NCBI RefSeq assembly: GCF_008693385.1
Contig: NZ_CP044065.1
Location: 2,170,001 to 2,234,000 of the forward strand
Length of the DNA stretch: 64,000 bases
Direction: 5' to 3'
DNA from: Cupriavidus pauculus
Lineage (GTDB): Bacteria > Pseudomonadota > Gammaproteobacteria > Burkholderiales > Burkholderiaceae
In this document: one piece after another, positions 8,365 to 15,870 of the stretch
Layout of the letters: every line of letters starts with the position of its first letter
Numbering within the stretch: the first letter of the stretch is position 1
Program-made: the position numbers and the translations under genes
The notes under the pieces: generated by a model
What the model saw: only the letters and a program-made list of their open reading frames with translations
What the model was told of the DNA's origin: nothing
The model's database searches: none

Positions 8365-8754
8365 ATGATGCCGCTCATCTCGAAGATTTCGAAGGTCGCG
8401 AAGGTTTCTCCCGCCGTGGTGCTCGTCGCTGCCAGCCTGTCCGCGGCAATGCCCGCGCATGGCGGCGAAAGCGTCGGGCTGCGCATCCGTGCCACGATCC
8501 AGCCCGCGGCATGCGCACTGTTACCGGCAGTCCCGACGAGAGCGGCCGACACGTTTCGCGTCGTGCTCGAATGCGACGCCGGCACGCGCGTGGCGGTGAG
8601 TGCGATCGATGGGCTGACCGGAGCCAGCGTGCCGCGGTTCGGTACGCGTCCGGCCGAGGCGTCGCCGCCTGCGCGCGGCATCGTTCGGCAGGCCTACGAC
8701 CTGAAAGTCGACGAGGGCCCGGCCCACTTGACGATCACCATCCAGTATCTGTAG
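8365..8754 (+). CDS. Miniature DUF1120-like secreted protein
   Basis: This 129-residue protein starts with a signal sequence (to about residue 32, MPAHGGES). It keeps the family N-terminus (LRIRATIQPAACALL), the central Cys with VAVSAIDGLTGASV, and the terminal LTITIQYL. Compared with the 223-residue neighbour it lacks the roughly 90-residue middle part. The frame is intact, so it may be a functional short form rather than a decayed gene. It lies 142 bases after paralogue 1 in the same direction. Confidence 0.65.
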   Translation: MMPLISKISKVAKVSPAVVLVAASLSAAMPAHGGESVGLRIRATIQPAACALLPAVPTRAADTFRVVLECDAGTRVAVSAIDGLTGASVPRFGTRPAEASPPARGIVRQAYDLKVDEGPAHLTITIQYL

Positions 8755-8793
8755 CGCGGCTCGGAACAGACTCGGAACAGACTCGGATCGGGC

Positions 8794-9423
8794 TCAGAAC
8801 GACGAGCCGGGTTCCTGGAGGAATGCGGCTTCCTCGTCGGTGTTCGCGCGCCCGAGTACCGCGTTGCGATGCGGAAAGCGGCCGAAGCGCGCGATGACGT
8901 CGCGATGTTTCTCGGCCCAGTAGACTGTGTCGAGACCGGTTTCGTCGCGCAGCAGGGTCAACTGGCGTACCGACTCGTGTTGCGCGTCGAGGTCCTCGAC
9001 ATGCTGCAGCGGCATGTAGCAGAACATGCGGTGCTGCGGCGTGGGCAGCAGGCGGTCCCAGCCGAGGGCGATGACACGCCGGGACAGCGCGAGCGCGGCC
9101 GCGTCCGTGGCAAAGGCGCGCGGATCGCCGCGAAAGGCGTTGCGGGGAATCTGGTCGAGCAGCACGATGCGCGCGCAGGCCCCTTCGGGCGTATCGGACC
9201 AATCGTCTGGCGCACAATCGTCTGGCGCACAATCGTCCGGCGCACCGTCCCTGTCGCCGACGCGTTCGCATGCCGCGCGCCACATCGGCATCAACGCCTC
9301 GCACACGGCCGCATCGAACGCGGCATCCTTGCTGAACCACGCACGGCGATAGGTGTTCCACGCCGGGCCACCGGGCACGTCGAACCAGAAATCGAGCAGG
9401 CGTTGCGCGTCGGCGGGAAGCAT
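8794..9423 (-). CDS. DUF924 family protein
   Basis: The 209-residue protein matches the DUF924 family: LLDFWFDVPGGPAWN, LLDQIPRNAFRGDPRAFATD, and FCYMPLQHVEDLDAQ. The family forms an all-helical TPR-like fold of unknown biochemical role. The start at 9423 (MLPADAQRLL) follows the family N-terminus. An Asp/Cys-rich insertion at about residues 60-72 is caused by a 15-bp tandem repeat (9201-9245), giving PDDCA units. It lies 17 bases downstream of the globin gene on the same strand, probably as an operon. Confidence 0.85.
   Translation of the reverse strand: MLPADAQRLLDFWFDVPGGPAWNTYRRAWFSKDAAFDAAVCEALMPMWRAACERVGDRDGAPDDCAPDDCAPDDWSDTPEGACARIVLLDQIPRNAFRGDPRAFATDAAALALSRRVIALGWDRLLPTPQHRMFCYMPLQHVEDLDAQHESVRQLTLLRDETGLDTVYWAEKHRDVIARFGRFPHRNAVLGRANTDEEAAFLQEPGSSF
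9201..9245. repeat. 15-bp in-frame tandem repeat (3 copies)
   Basis: The unit AATCGTCTGGCGCAC occurs at 9201, 9216 and 9231; the third copy has one substitution. It lies in the DUF924 coding region and encodes repeated Pro-Asp-Asp-Cys-Ala on the minus strand. A length of 15 keeps the frame, so copy number could vary without breaking the protein. Confidence 0.9.
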
Positions 9424-9440
9424 CGGCGGCGGTAGCGCGA

Positions 9441-9860
9441 TCAGCGGGCGACGTTGCGCATCCAGTCCGCGGTCTGGAAGAACGCCTGCATCAGGCGCAG
9501 CCGCAGATCCTCGGACAGGCCCACGTCTTCCATCGCCATCGACATGCAGCGCATCCACTGGTCGCGCTCGCTGATGCCGATCTCGAACGGCAGGTGCCGC
9601 GCGCGCAGGCGCGGATGGCCGAACTTCTCGATGTACAGGCTTGGGCCGCCAAGCCAGCCCGAGAGGAACCAGTACAGCTTGTCGCGCGAACCCTCGAGCG
9701 TCGTGGGATGCAAGGCGCGCAGGCCCTTGAACTGGTCCTCGAGGTCCATCAGGTCGTAGAACCGGTCGACGAGTTCGCGCACGCGCGCGTCGCCGCCCAC
9801 CAGTTCATAGGCGGTGACATCGCTGGAGGTGGCGTCGTTGTTGTCAGTGGCGTCGGTCAT
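9441..9860 (-). CDS. Group II truncated haemoglobin
   Basis: The protein has 139 residues with a two-over-two globin pattern: ELVGGDARVRELVDRFYDLM at the B/E helix region (positions about 20-40), FLSGWLGGPSLYIEKFGHP, the proximal His in LRARHLPF, and the G8 Trp in RDQWMRCM that marks group II (trHbO) members. It binds haem and oxygen or NO in the cytoplasm and is usually linked to oxidative or nitrosative stress. It heads a likely operon with DUF924 and follows the FtsX-type permease by 12 bases. Confidence 0.88.
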   Translation of the reverse strand: MTDATDNNDATSSDVTAYELVGGDARVRELVDRFYDLMDLEDQFKGLRALHPTTLEGSRDKLYWFLSGWLGGPSLYIEKFGHPRLRARHLPFEIGISERDQWMRCMSMAMEDVGLSEDLRLRLMQAFFQTADWMRNVAR

Positions 9861-9872
9861 GAAAAATATCGG

Positions 9873-12425
9873 TCAGGCGTCGCGCAGCGTGGCCAGCGCG
9901 GGTTGCCGGAGCACCTCGCGCAATCCGAGCCAGCCGCCGGCAAAGGCGCACAGCATGCCAGAAACCACGCCGACCGGCACGATCCACCCATTGAAGCGGT
10001 ACGGGAAATCGAACACGAACTGGGACAAACCCCAGCCCACGGCAATCGCGCCGAGGCTCGCCAGCAAACCCGCCAGCCCGCCCACCACAAGGAACTCCGC
10101 GTACTGGGTCTGCCTGACGAGCGAGGCGCTGGCGCCCAGCGCCTTGAGCAGGCCCGCGTCGCGCTTGCGTTCGTCGCGCGCGCCCGACAGTGCCGCATAC
10201 AGCACCGTGACGCCGGCGAGCAGCGTAAAGATGAACAGGAACTCGACGGCCGCGATGACCTGGTCGAGCACGGCCTGCACCTGCCGCAGGATGAGGTCGG
10301 TGTTGACCACGGTGATGTTCGGGAACGCCGCGGTCAGCTGGTTGCCGAGCGAGGCCTTGGCGGCCGGCAGATGGAACGCGGTGATATAGGTCGCCGGCAG
10401 CCCGCGCATCTGCGAGGTCGGCAGGATCACGAAGAAATTGACGCGCATCGAGCTCCATTCGAGCTTGCGCAGCGAGGTGACGGGTGCCTCCACGGTCTGC
10501 CCGGCCACGTCGAAGCGGAGCGTATCGCCGAGCTTGATATGCAGCGTCCTGGCGATGCCCTCCTCGACCGATGCGCCGGCCTTGGCATCGCCGCCGTCGA
10601 CCCATTGCCCGCCGACGATCTGGTTGCCCGCGGGCAGCGCGTCGGTATAGGACAGGTTGAACTCGCGCTCGACGAGGTTGCGCGCGCGGCCATCGGGATA
10701 GCTGTCGGCCTTGATGGGGCGCTCGTCGATATGGGTCAGGCGCCCGCGCACCATCGGATACAGCAGGTCCTCGACGCCGTTCTGCTCGAGCATCGCGCGC
10801 AGCGGCTCGCGCTGGTCGGGCTGGATATTGATGATGAAGCGGTTGGGCGCATCGGCCGGCGTGGCATTGCGCCACGAGTCGATCAGGTCGTTGCGCGTCA
10901 TGCCGAGCAGCAGCAGCGCCATCAGCCCGATGGCCAGCGCGACGGTCTGCAGCGCGGTGACCGAGCGGCGGCGTTCGAGCACGGCCAGCGCGAAGCGCCA
11001 GCCCACGCTGCCGCGCGCGCGGCCACGCATCCCCCTGGACAACGCGGTAAGCAGGCCGAGCGCCAGCACCGCGAACACCGCGCCCGCGCCGAGGAAACCG
11101 CCCGCCGTGGTCAGGCCGAGCTTGAGGTCGCGCGCGGCCACCAGCAGCAGCGCGACGAACGCGCCAAGGCCGAGCGCGTAGGCCACCCATGCGGAAATCG
11201 GGGGCGTGCCGATATCGCGCCGCAGGACACGCAGCGGCGCGATGCGCGTGAGCGCGAGCAGCGGCGGCAGCGCGAAGCCCACGAGCAGCACGAGGCCGGC
11301 CGCCACGCCCACGGCCGCCGGCGCCAGCGACGGCTGCGGCAGCGAGACCTGCAGCAACCCGCCGAGCGACATCAGCAGTCCGTAATGGGCGAGGTAGCCC
11401 AGCAGCACGCCGAGCACCGCACCCGCGAGGCCCAGCAGCAGGAATTCGATGCCGAACGCGGTCAGGATCTGGGCCCGCGAAAGGCCCATGCACTTGTAGA
11501 CCGCGCAGGCGTCGGTGTGGCGCTGCATATAGCGGCGCGCCGACATCGCGATGGCGACGGCGGCGATCATCGCCGACAGCACGGCGACGAGCGACAGGAA
11601 GCGTTCCGCGCGGTCGAGCGTCTGGCGCATCTGCGGCTGGCCCGATTCGAGCGACTCCACACGCGTGTTGCGCAGGTGGCGCGTCTCGATCTCCTTTTGC
11701 GCCCACGTCTGGTAGGCGGCGCCGGCCGCATCGGGCCCCGCCACCAGCAGGCGGTAGGTCACGCGGCTGCCCCACCCGATCAGGCCGGTGGCCTCGAGGT
11801 CGGTCAGCGGCAGCATCACGCGCGGGGCGAAGTTCATGAAGCCCGCGCCACGGTCGAGTTCCTGCGTGATCAGGCGGTCGATGCGGAAGGTCTTGTTGCC
11901 GAGCTGAAGGCTGTCGCCGACGTGCAGGTTCAGCGCGGTAAGCAGCGCCTCGTCGGCCCATACCGTACCCGGCGCGGGAATGCCCGCCGCTTCCTGCTCG
12001 GTGCCGTTCGGCGCCGTGGCGGTCTTGAGGCGGCCACGCAGCGGATAGCCGTCACTGACCGCCTTGAGCGCGGCCAGCTGGCTCGCGGCCTCGCCGTTGC
12101 CGGCCGCCGCCGCGGGCCGCGCCGTCGCCATGCTCGGGAACGTCACGGTCTGCGCGGTCTGCAGGCCGCTGGCCGTCGCGCGCTCGACGAAGGCGGCCGG
12201 CAACGGCTGGTCCGCGATCAGCAGCACGTCGGCCGCGATCATCTGCCGCGCGTCGCGTTCGAGCCCCAGCCGCATGCGGTCGGCCAGGAAACCGACGCTG
12301 GTCAGCGCGGCCACCGCGAGCACGAGCGCGAACAGCAGCAGGGTCAGTTCGCCGGCCAGCCAGTCCCGGCGCGCCATGCGCAGGGCCTGATGCCAGGGGG
12401 AGAAACGGGCGGAGTCGTTTGACAT
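9873..12425 (-). CDS. FtsX-like ABC transporter permease (YbbP type)
   Basis: This 850-residue protein has an N-terminal membrane helix (about 23-47), a long periplasmic domain, an FtsX helix block (about 265-400), a second helix group (about 425-510), another extracytoplasmic domain and a final FtsX block (about 725-840). That is the layout of YbbP-type permeases, which pair with a LolD-like ATPase (YbbA) and act on lipids or lipoproteins. No ATPase partner is adjacent in this window. It is in one minus-strand run with DUF4126 upstream and globin downstream. Confidence 0.85.
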   Translation of the reverse strand: MSNDSARFSPWHQALRMARRDWLAGELTLLLFALVLAVAALTSVGFLADRMRLGLERDARQMIAADVLLIADQPLPAAFVERATASGLQTAQTVTFPSMATARPAAAAGNGEAASQLAALKAVSDGYPLRGRLKTATAPNGTEQEAAGIPAPGTVWADEALLTALNLHVGDSLQLGNKTFRIDRLITQELDRGAGFMNFAPRVMLPLTDLEATGLIGWGSRVTYRLLVAGPDAAGAAYQTWAQKEIETRHLRNTRVESLESGQPQMRQTLDRAERFLSLVAVLSAMIAAVAIAMSARRYMQRHTDACAVYKCMGLSRAQILTAFGIEFLLLGLAGAVLGVLLGYLAHYGLLMSLGGLLQVSLPQPSLAPAAVGVAAGLVLLVGFALPPLLALTRIAPLRVLRRDIGTPPISAWVAYALGLGAFVALLLVAARDLKLGLTTAGGFLGAGAVFAVLALGLLTALSRGMRGRARGSVGWRFALAVLERRRSVTALQTVALAIGLMALLLLGMTRNDLIDSWRNATPADAPNRFIINIQPDQREPLRAMLEQNGVEDLLYPMVRGRLTHIDERPIKADSYPDGRARNLVEREFNLSYTDALPAGNQIVGGQWVDGGDAKAGASVEEGIARTLHIKLGDTLRFDVAGQTVEAPVTSLRKLEWSSMRVNFFVILPTSQMRGLPATYITAFHLPAAKASLGNQLTAAFPNITVVNTDLILRQVQAVLDQVIAAVEFLFIFTLLAGVTVLYAALSGARDERKRDAGLLKALGASASLVRQTQYAEFLVVGGLAGLLASLGAIAVGWGLSQFVFDFPYRFNGWIVPVGVVSGMLCAFAGGWLGLREVLRQPALATLRDA

Positions 12426-12434
12426 CGATGACGG

Positions 12435-13034
12435 TCAGGTTCGGTCGGAGGGCGCGCGCGGGCCGCGCAGGCTCGCGTGCAGGCGGCGCATGCCGCGCCA
12501 GAGTTTCGGGATCAGCCAGATCGCGACGATCAGGAAGACGGCCAGCAGCAGGAAGAACACCACAGGCAGGAAGAATGCCAGCAGCAGTCCGCCCGTGGCC
12601 GTCACGTCTTCCGTGAAAGAGGCCAGCCAGTTGGAAAAAGGTTCCGGAGAAACGTTGATCAGCGCGCGGGTGCCGGCCTTGGCCGCATGCGCGGTGCCGG
12701 CCAGCGTGCCGCCGACGAGGCCGGCGCCGACGATCCACTGCGGGTCCATATGGCCGAACGCCGCGGCGGCCAGTACCGCGCCGGCCGGAATGCGGATAAA
12801 CGTCTGGATGCTGTCCCAGACGGTGTCGAAACCGGGCACCTTGTCGGCGACGAACTCGGCCACGGCGAGCACGCCCGCGATGCCGATCACCCACCAGGAG
12901 GCCAGCACGTCGAGGCCGCCGGGCAACTGGAGCCATCCCAGCCGCGCGAGCGCGCCCGCGGTCAGCACAGCCAGGTACAGGCGCAATCCGCTGGCCCAGG
13001 ACATACCCGCGGCCAGCGCGGCGGTTTCCAGCAT
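12435..13034 (-). CDS. DUF4126 membrane protein
   Basis: This 199-residue protein has about four hydrophobic segments (10-30, 48-65, 80-105, 150-180) and Gly/Ala-rich helices such as VGAGLVGGTLAGTAHAAKAG, split by the family pattern. It matches the DUF4126 family, whose function is unknown. It lies nine bases upstream of the FtsX-type permease on the same strand, so the two are probably co-expressed. Confidence 0.8.
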   Translation of the reverse strand: MLETAALAAGMSWASGLRLYLAVLTAGALARLGWLQLPGGLDVLASWWVIGIAGVLAVAEFVADKVPGFDTVWDSIQTFIRIPAGAVLAAAAFGHMDPQWIVGAGLVGGTLAGTAHAAKAGTRALINVSPEPFSNWLASFTEDVTATGGLLLAFFLPVVFFLLLAVFLIVAIWLIPKLWRGMRRLHASLRGPRAPSDRT

Positions 13035-13106
13035 GGGGGCCTCGCGGTGGTCAGATGATGTCGAGTGTAACGGATGCGGAGGATGCCGCCCGCCCGCGCC
13101 GCGGCG

Positions 13107-14054
13107 CTACTCCGCCACCGTCTCCAGCTTCGGCAACTGCGGCAGGTCGGCCGCCACCTCGGCGATCGCCCGGCGGAGCCACATCACGTCCGGCGCCGCG
13201 TGGCTGCGTTCGTGCCAGAGCTGGTAGAACCGCATGCGCGGAAACGGTACCGGCGACGGCACCATGCGGATCGGGAGGTACTGCGCGTAATGCGCCGCGA
13301 ACTGCCGCCCGGTGGTGAACACCATGTCCGTCTTCATCAGGACGTACGGCACGAGCCCGAAGTAAGGCAGCGTGACCTGGATATTCCGCTTCAACCCCTG
13401 CTCCGCCAGCGCCTGGTCGATCATGCTGCGCTGCATCGACGCATACGGCGCCGGCGCCAGGTGCGGCATCTCCAGATAGTGCTTGAGCGTCAGCCCCTTG
13501 CGCGCGAGCGGATGCTGGGCACCGAGCATGCACACCACCTCGTCGTCGAACAGCGGCGAGATATGCAGATGCTCGGGCGGCGACAGCCAGTTGCCGACCA
13601 CGATATCGAGGTGCCCCTGCTCCAGCGCATCGAGGAAATCGCTCGACTGCGTCATCGGATGCACGAACAGCTTGGCGCCCGGCGCCAGGCGCCGCACGCG
13701 CTCGACGATATTGGGCAGGAAGAACGCATCGAGGTAGTCCGGCGCGCCCAGATGGAACGTGCGCGCGGTGGTGGACGGATCGAACTGCTGTGGCGGCCGC
13801 GCAATGCGGTCCATGGCGGCCAGGCTCTGCTCGGCCAGCGCCAGCAGCTCGCGCCCGCGCTCGGTCGGCACCATGCCGCTCTTGCCGCGCACCAGAATGG
13901 CGTCGCCCGTGATCTCGCGCAGGCGCTTGAGCGTATTGCTGATGGCCGGCTGCGACTGGCCGAGCCGCACGGCGGTGCGCGTGACGCTCTGCTCGGTCAG
14001 CAGCGTGTGCAGCACCCGCAACAGGTAGGTATCGAGGTGGTCGCGTCCGTGCAT
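13107..14054 (-). CDS. LysR family regulator, divergent from xdhABC
   Basis: The protein has 315 residues. The N-terminal winged helix (about 5-65) includes LLRVLHTLLTEQSVTRTAV and RLGQSQPAISNTLKRLREI. The rest is a periplasmic-binding-protein-like effector domain. ATG 14054 (MHGRDHLDTYLL) fits the LysR norm; a longer reading frame upstream adds unconserved residues. It is transcribed away from xdhA across a 250-bp gap, the classic arrangement for a LysR protein controlling its divergent neighbour. The effector would be a purine or urate, by inference. Confidence 0.85.
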   Translation of the reverse strand: MHGRDHLDTYLLRVLHTLLTEQSVTRTAVRLGQSQPAISNTLKRLREITGDAILVRGKSGMVPTERGRELLALAEQSLAAMDRIARPPQQFDPSTTARTFHLGAPDYLDAFFLPNIVERVRRLAPGAKLFVHPMTQSSDFLDALEQGHLDIVVGNWLSPPEHLHISPLFDDEVVCMLGAQHPLARKGLTLKHYLEMPHLAPAPYASMQRSMIDQALAEQGLKRNIQVTLPYFGLVPYVLMKTDMVFTTGRQFAAHYAQYLPIRMVPSPVPFPRMRFYQLWHERSHAAPDVMWLRRAIAEVAADLPQLPKLETVAE

Positions 14055-14304
14055 GAAGAGTCGAATAAAGTCCGGGCGGGGCTGGGCGAAAAAACCGGGC
14101 AATGCCGCGCACCTTCGCGGTGCCGCACGGCTGGCGCGGGGGAACGGAGAGGCGCATAGTGTATGTACGCCCCGCATGCAAGGTCAATTCGGGACTGCCA
14201 CAGGCTGTCGGATGCCGGTGGCTGATGCCCTTTATCACATGGGCCGAATATTGCATGAGGAAGGCCAGTGCTATGTTTGCTCCATCCACGAAAGAGAGAA
14301 AACC

Positions 14305-15861
14305 ATGGAGACGCAAACCATCCGCTTCTACCACCGCGGCCAGGTCAGGGAGGTGACTGGCGCCGCCGTGACCCGCACGGTACTGCAGTACCTGCGCGAG
14401 GACGCGCGCTGCACGGGCACGAAGGAAGGCTGCGCCGAAGGCGACTGCGGCGCATGCACGGTGGTGATTGGCGAGCTTCGCGACGGCGCATCGGACGTCG
14501 AGTTCAAGGCCGTCAACGCCTGCATCCAGTTCCTGCCCACGCTCGACGGCAAGGCGCTGATCACGGTGGAGGACCTGCGCCAGCCCGACGGCGCGCTGCA
14601 CCCCGTGCAGGAAGCGATGGTCGAATGCCACGGCTCGCAATGCGGCTTCTGCACGCCGGGCTTCGTCATGTCCCTGTGGGCGCTCTACCAGCAACATACG
14701 AACGGCCACCCGGCCGACGGCACGCCCGCCGCCACCCGCCCCACCCGCACCGCGATTTGCGACGCGCTGACCGGCAACCTGTGCCGCTGCACGGGCTACC
14801 GCCCGATCGTCGATGCCGGCCAGCGCATGATGCAGCTGCCCGTGCCGCAACCGGGCAAGCTCGATCCCGCGCGCATCGCCGAGACGCTGCGGACCCTGCG
14901 CCGCGCCGAGACGTTCCATTACAGCGCGCGCGACACCAACGCCGCCGAGCAGCATTTCTATGCGCCGCGCACGGCCGCCGAGTTCGGCCGCATCAAGGCG
15001 AACGAACCCGGCATCCGCATTCTCGCGGGCAGCACCGACGTGGGCCTGTGGGTCACGAAGCAGTTCCGCGAACTCGGCAACCTGCTCTACGTCGGGCAGG
15101 TGGAAGACCTGCAAACGCTCGCCGAGCGGGACGGGATGCTCGAGATCGGCGCCGGGGTGGTCCTCGAAAAGGCCTATGCCGCCCTCACGGCCGCGCATCC
15201 GGAACTGGAAGAACTGTGGAAGCGCTTCGCCTCGCTGCCCATCCGCAACGCGGGTACGCTCGGCGGCAATATCGCGAACGGCTCGCCGATCGGTGACTCG
15301 ATGCCCGCGCTTATCGCGCTGGGTGCCGAAGTCGTGCTCCAGCATGGCGAGACGCGCCGCACGCTGCCGCTCGAGGACCTGTACCTCGCCTACCAGAAGA
15401 CCGCGATGGTCCCCGGCGAATTCGTCGCCGCGCTGCGTGTCCCGGCAAAGGGGCATGCGGGCAGCGTCGCGCATTTCCGCACGTACAAGCTCTCCAAACG
15501 TTTCGACGAGGATATCTCGGCCGTGTGCGCGGCCTTCGGCATCGACGTGGAGCATGGCGTGGTCACGCGCGCGCGCATCGCGTTCGGCGGCATGGCCGCC
15601 ACGCCCAGGCGCGCCACGCTGACCGAAGCGGCATTGACCGGCCAGCCCTGGAACGAAGCCACCGCGCGCGCCGGCATGGCCGCGCTGGCCAGCGACTATG
15701 CGCCGCTCTCCGATATGCGCGCCACCGCGTCGTACCGCGCGCGCGGCGCCGCCAACCTGCTCTATCGGTTCTGGCTGGAGACCCGCGCCGACGCGCTGCC
15801 CGCCGCGGCGGTGAATGTGCGGGCCGCGGGTGCGGGCGAACTCGCCGTGGCCGGGGCCTGA
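14305..15861 (+). CDS. xdhA: Xanthine dehydrogenase small subunit (Fe-S and FAD)
   Basis: The protein has 518 residues. A plant-type [2Fe-2S] cluster binds at C43, C48, C51 and C73 (EGCAEGDCGACTVV). A second cluster domain follows with CGFCTPGF and LCRCTGYRP. From about residue 190 comes the FAD domain with AGSTDVGLW and GTLGGNIANGSPIGD. With XdhB it oxidises hypoxanthine to xanthine and urate, passing electrons to NAD. ATG 14305 is preceded by a purine-rich site (AAAGAGAG). It is the first gene of xdhABC. Confidence 0.95.
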   Translation: METQTIRFYHRGQVREVTGAAVTRTVLQYLREDARCTGTKEGCAEGDCGACTVVIGELRDGASDVEFKAVNACIQFLPTLDGKALITVEDLRQPDGALHPVQEAMVECHGSQCGFCTPGFVMSLWALYQQHTNGHPADGTPAATRPTRTAICDALTGNLCRCTGYRPIVDAGQRMMQLPVPQPGKLDPARIAETLRTLRRAETFHYSARDTNAAEQHFYAPRTAAEFGRIKANEPGIRILAGSTDVGLWVTKQFRELGNLLYVGQVEDLQTLAERDGMLEIGAGVVLEKAYAALTAAHPELEELWKRFASLPIRNAGTLGGNIANGSPIGDSMPALIALGAEVVLQHGETRRTLPLEDLYLAYQKTAMVPGEFVAALRVPAKGHAGSVAHFRTYKLSKRFDEDISAVCAAFGIDVEHGVVTRARIAFGGMAATPRRATLTEAALTGQPWNEATARAGMAALASDYAPLSDMRATASYRARGAANLLYRFWLETRADALPAAAVNVRAAGAGELAVAGA

Positions 15862-15870
15862 GGAGACGAC

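Noticed and set aside
9594..12422. 942-codon plus-strand frame opposite the FtsX-type permease
   Set aside because: Composition is typical of reverse-strand high-GC artefacts and the permease on the other strand has clear family features.
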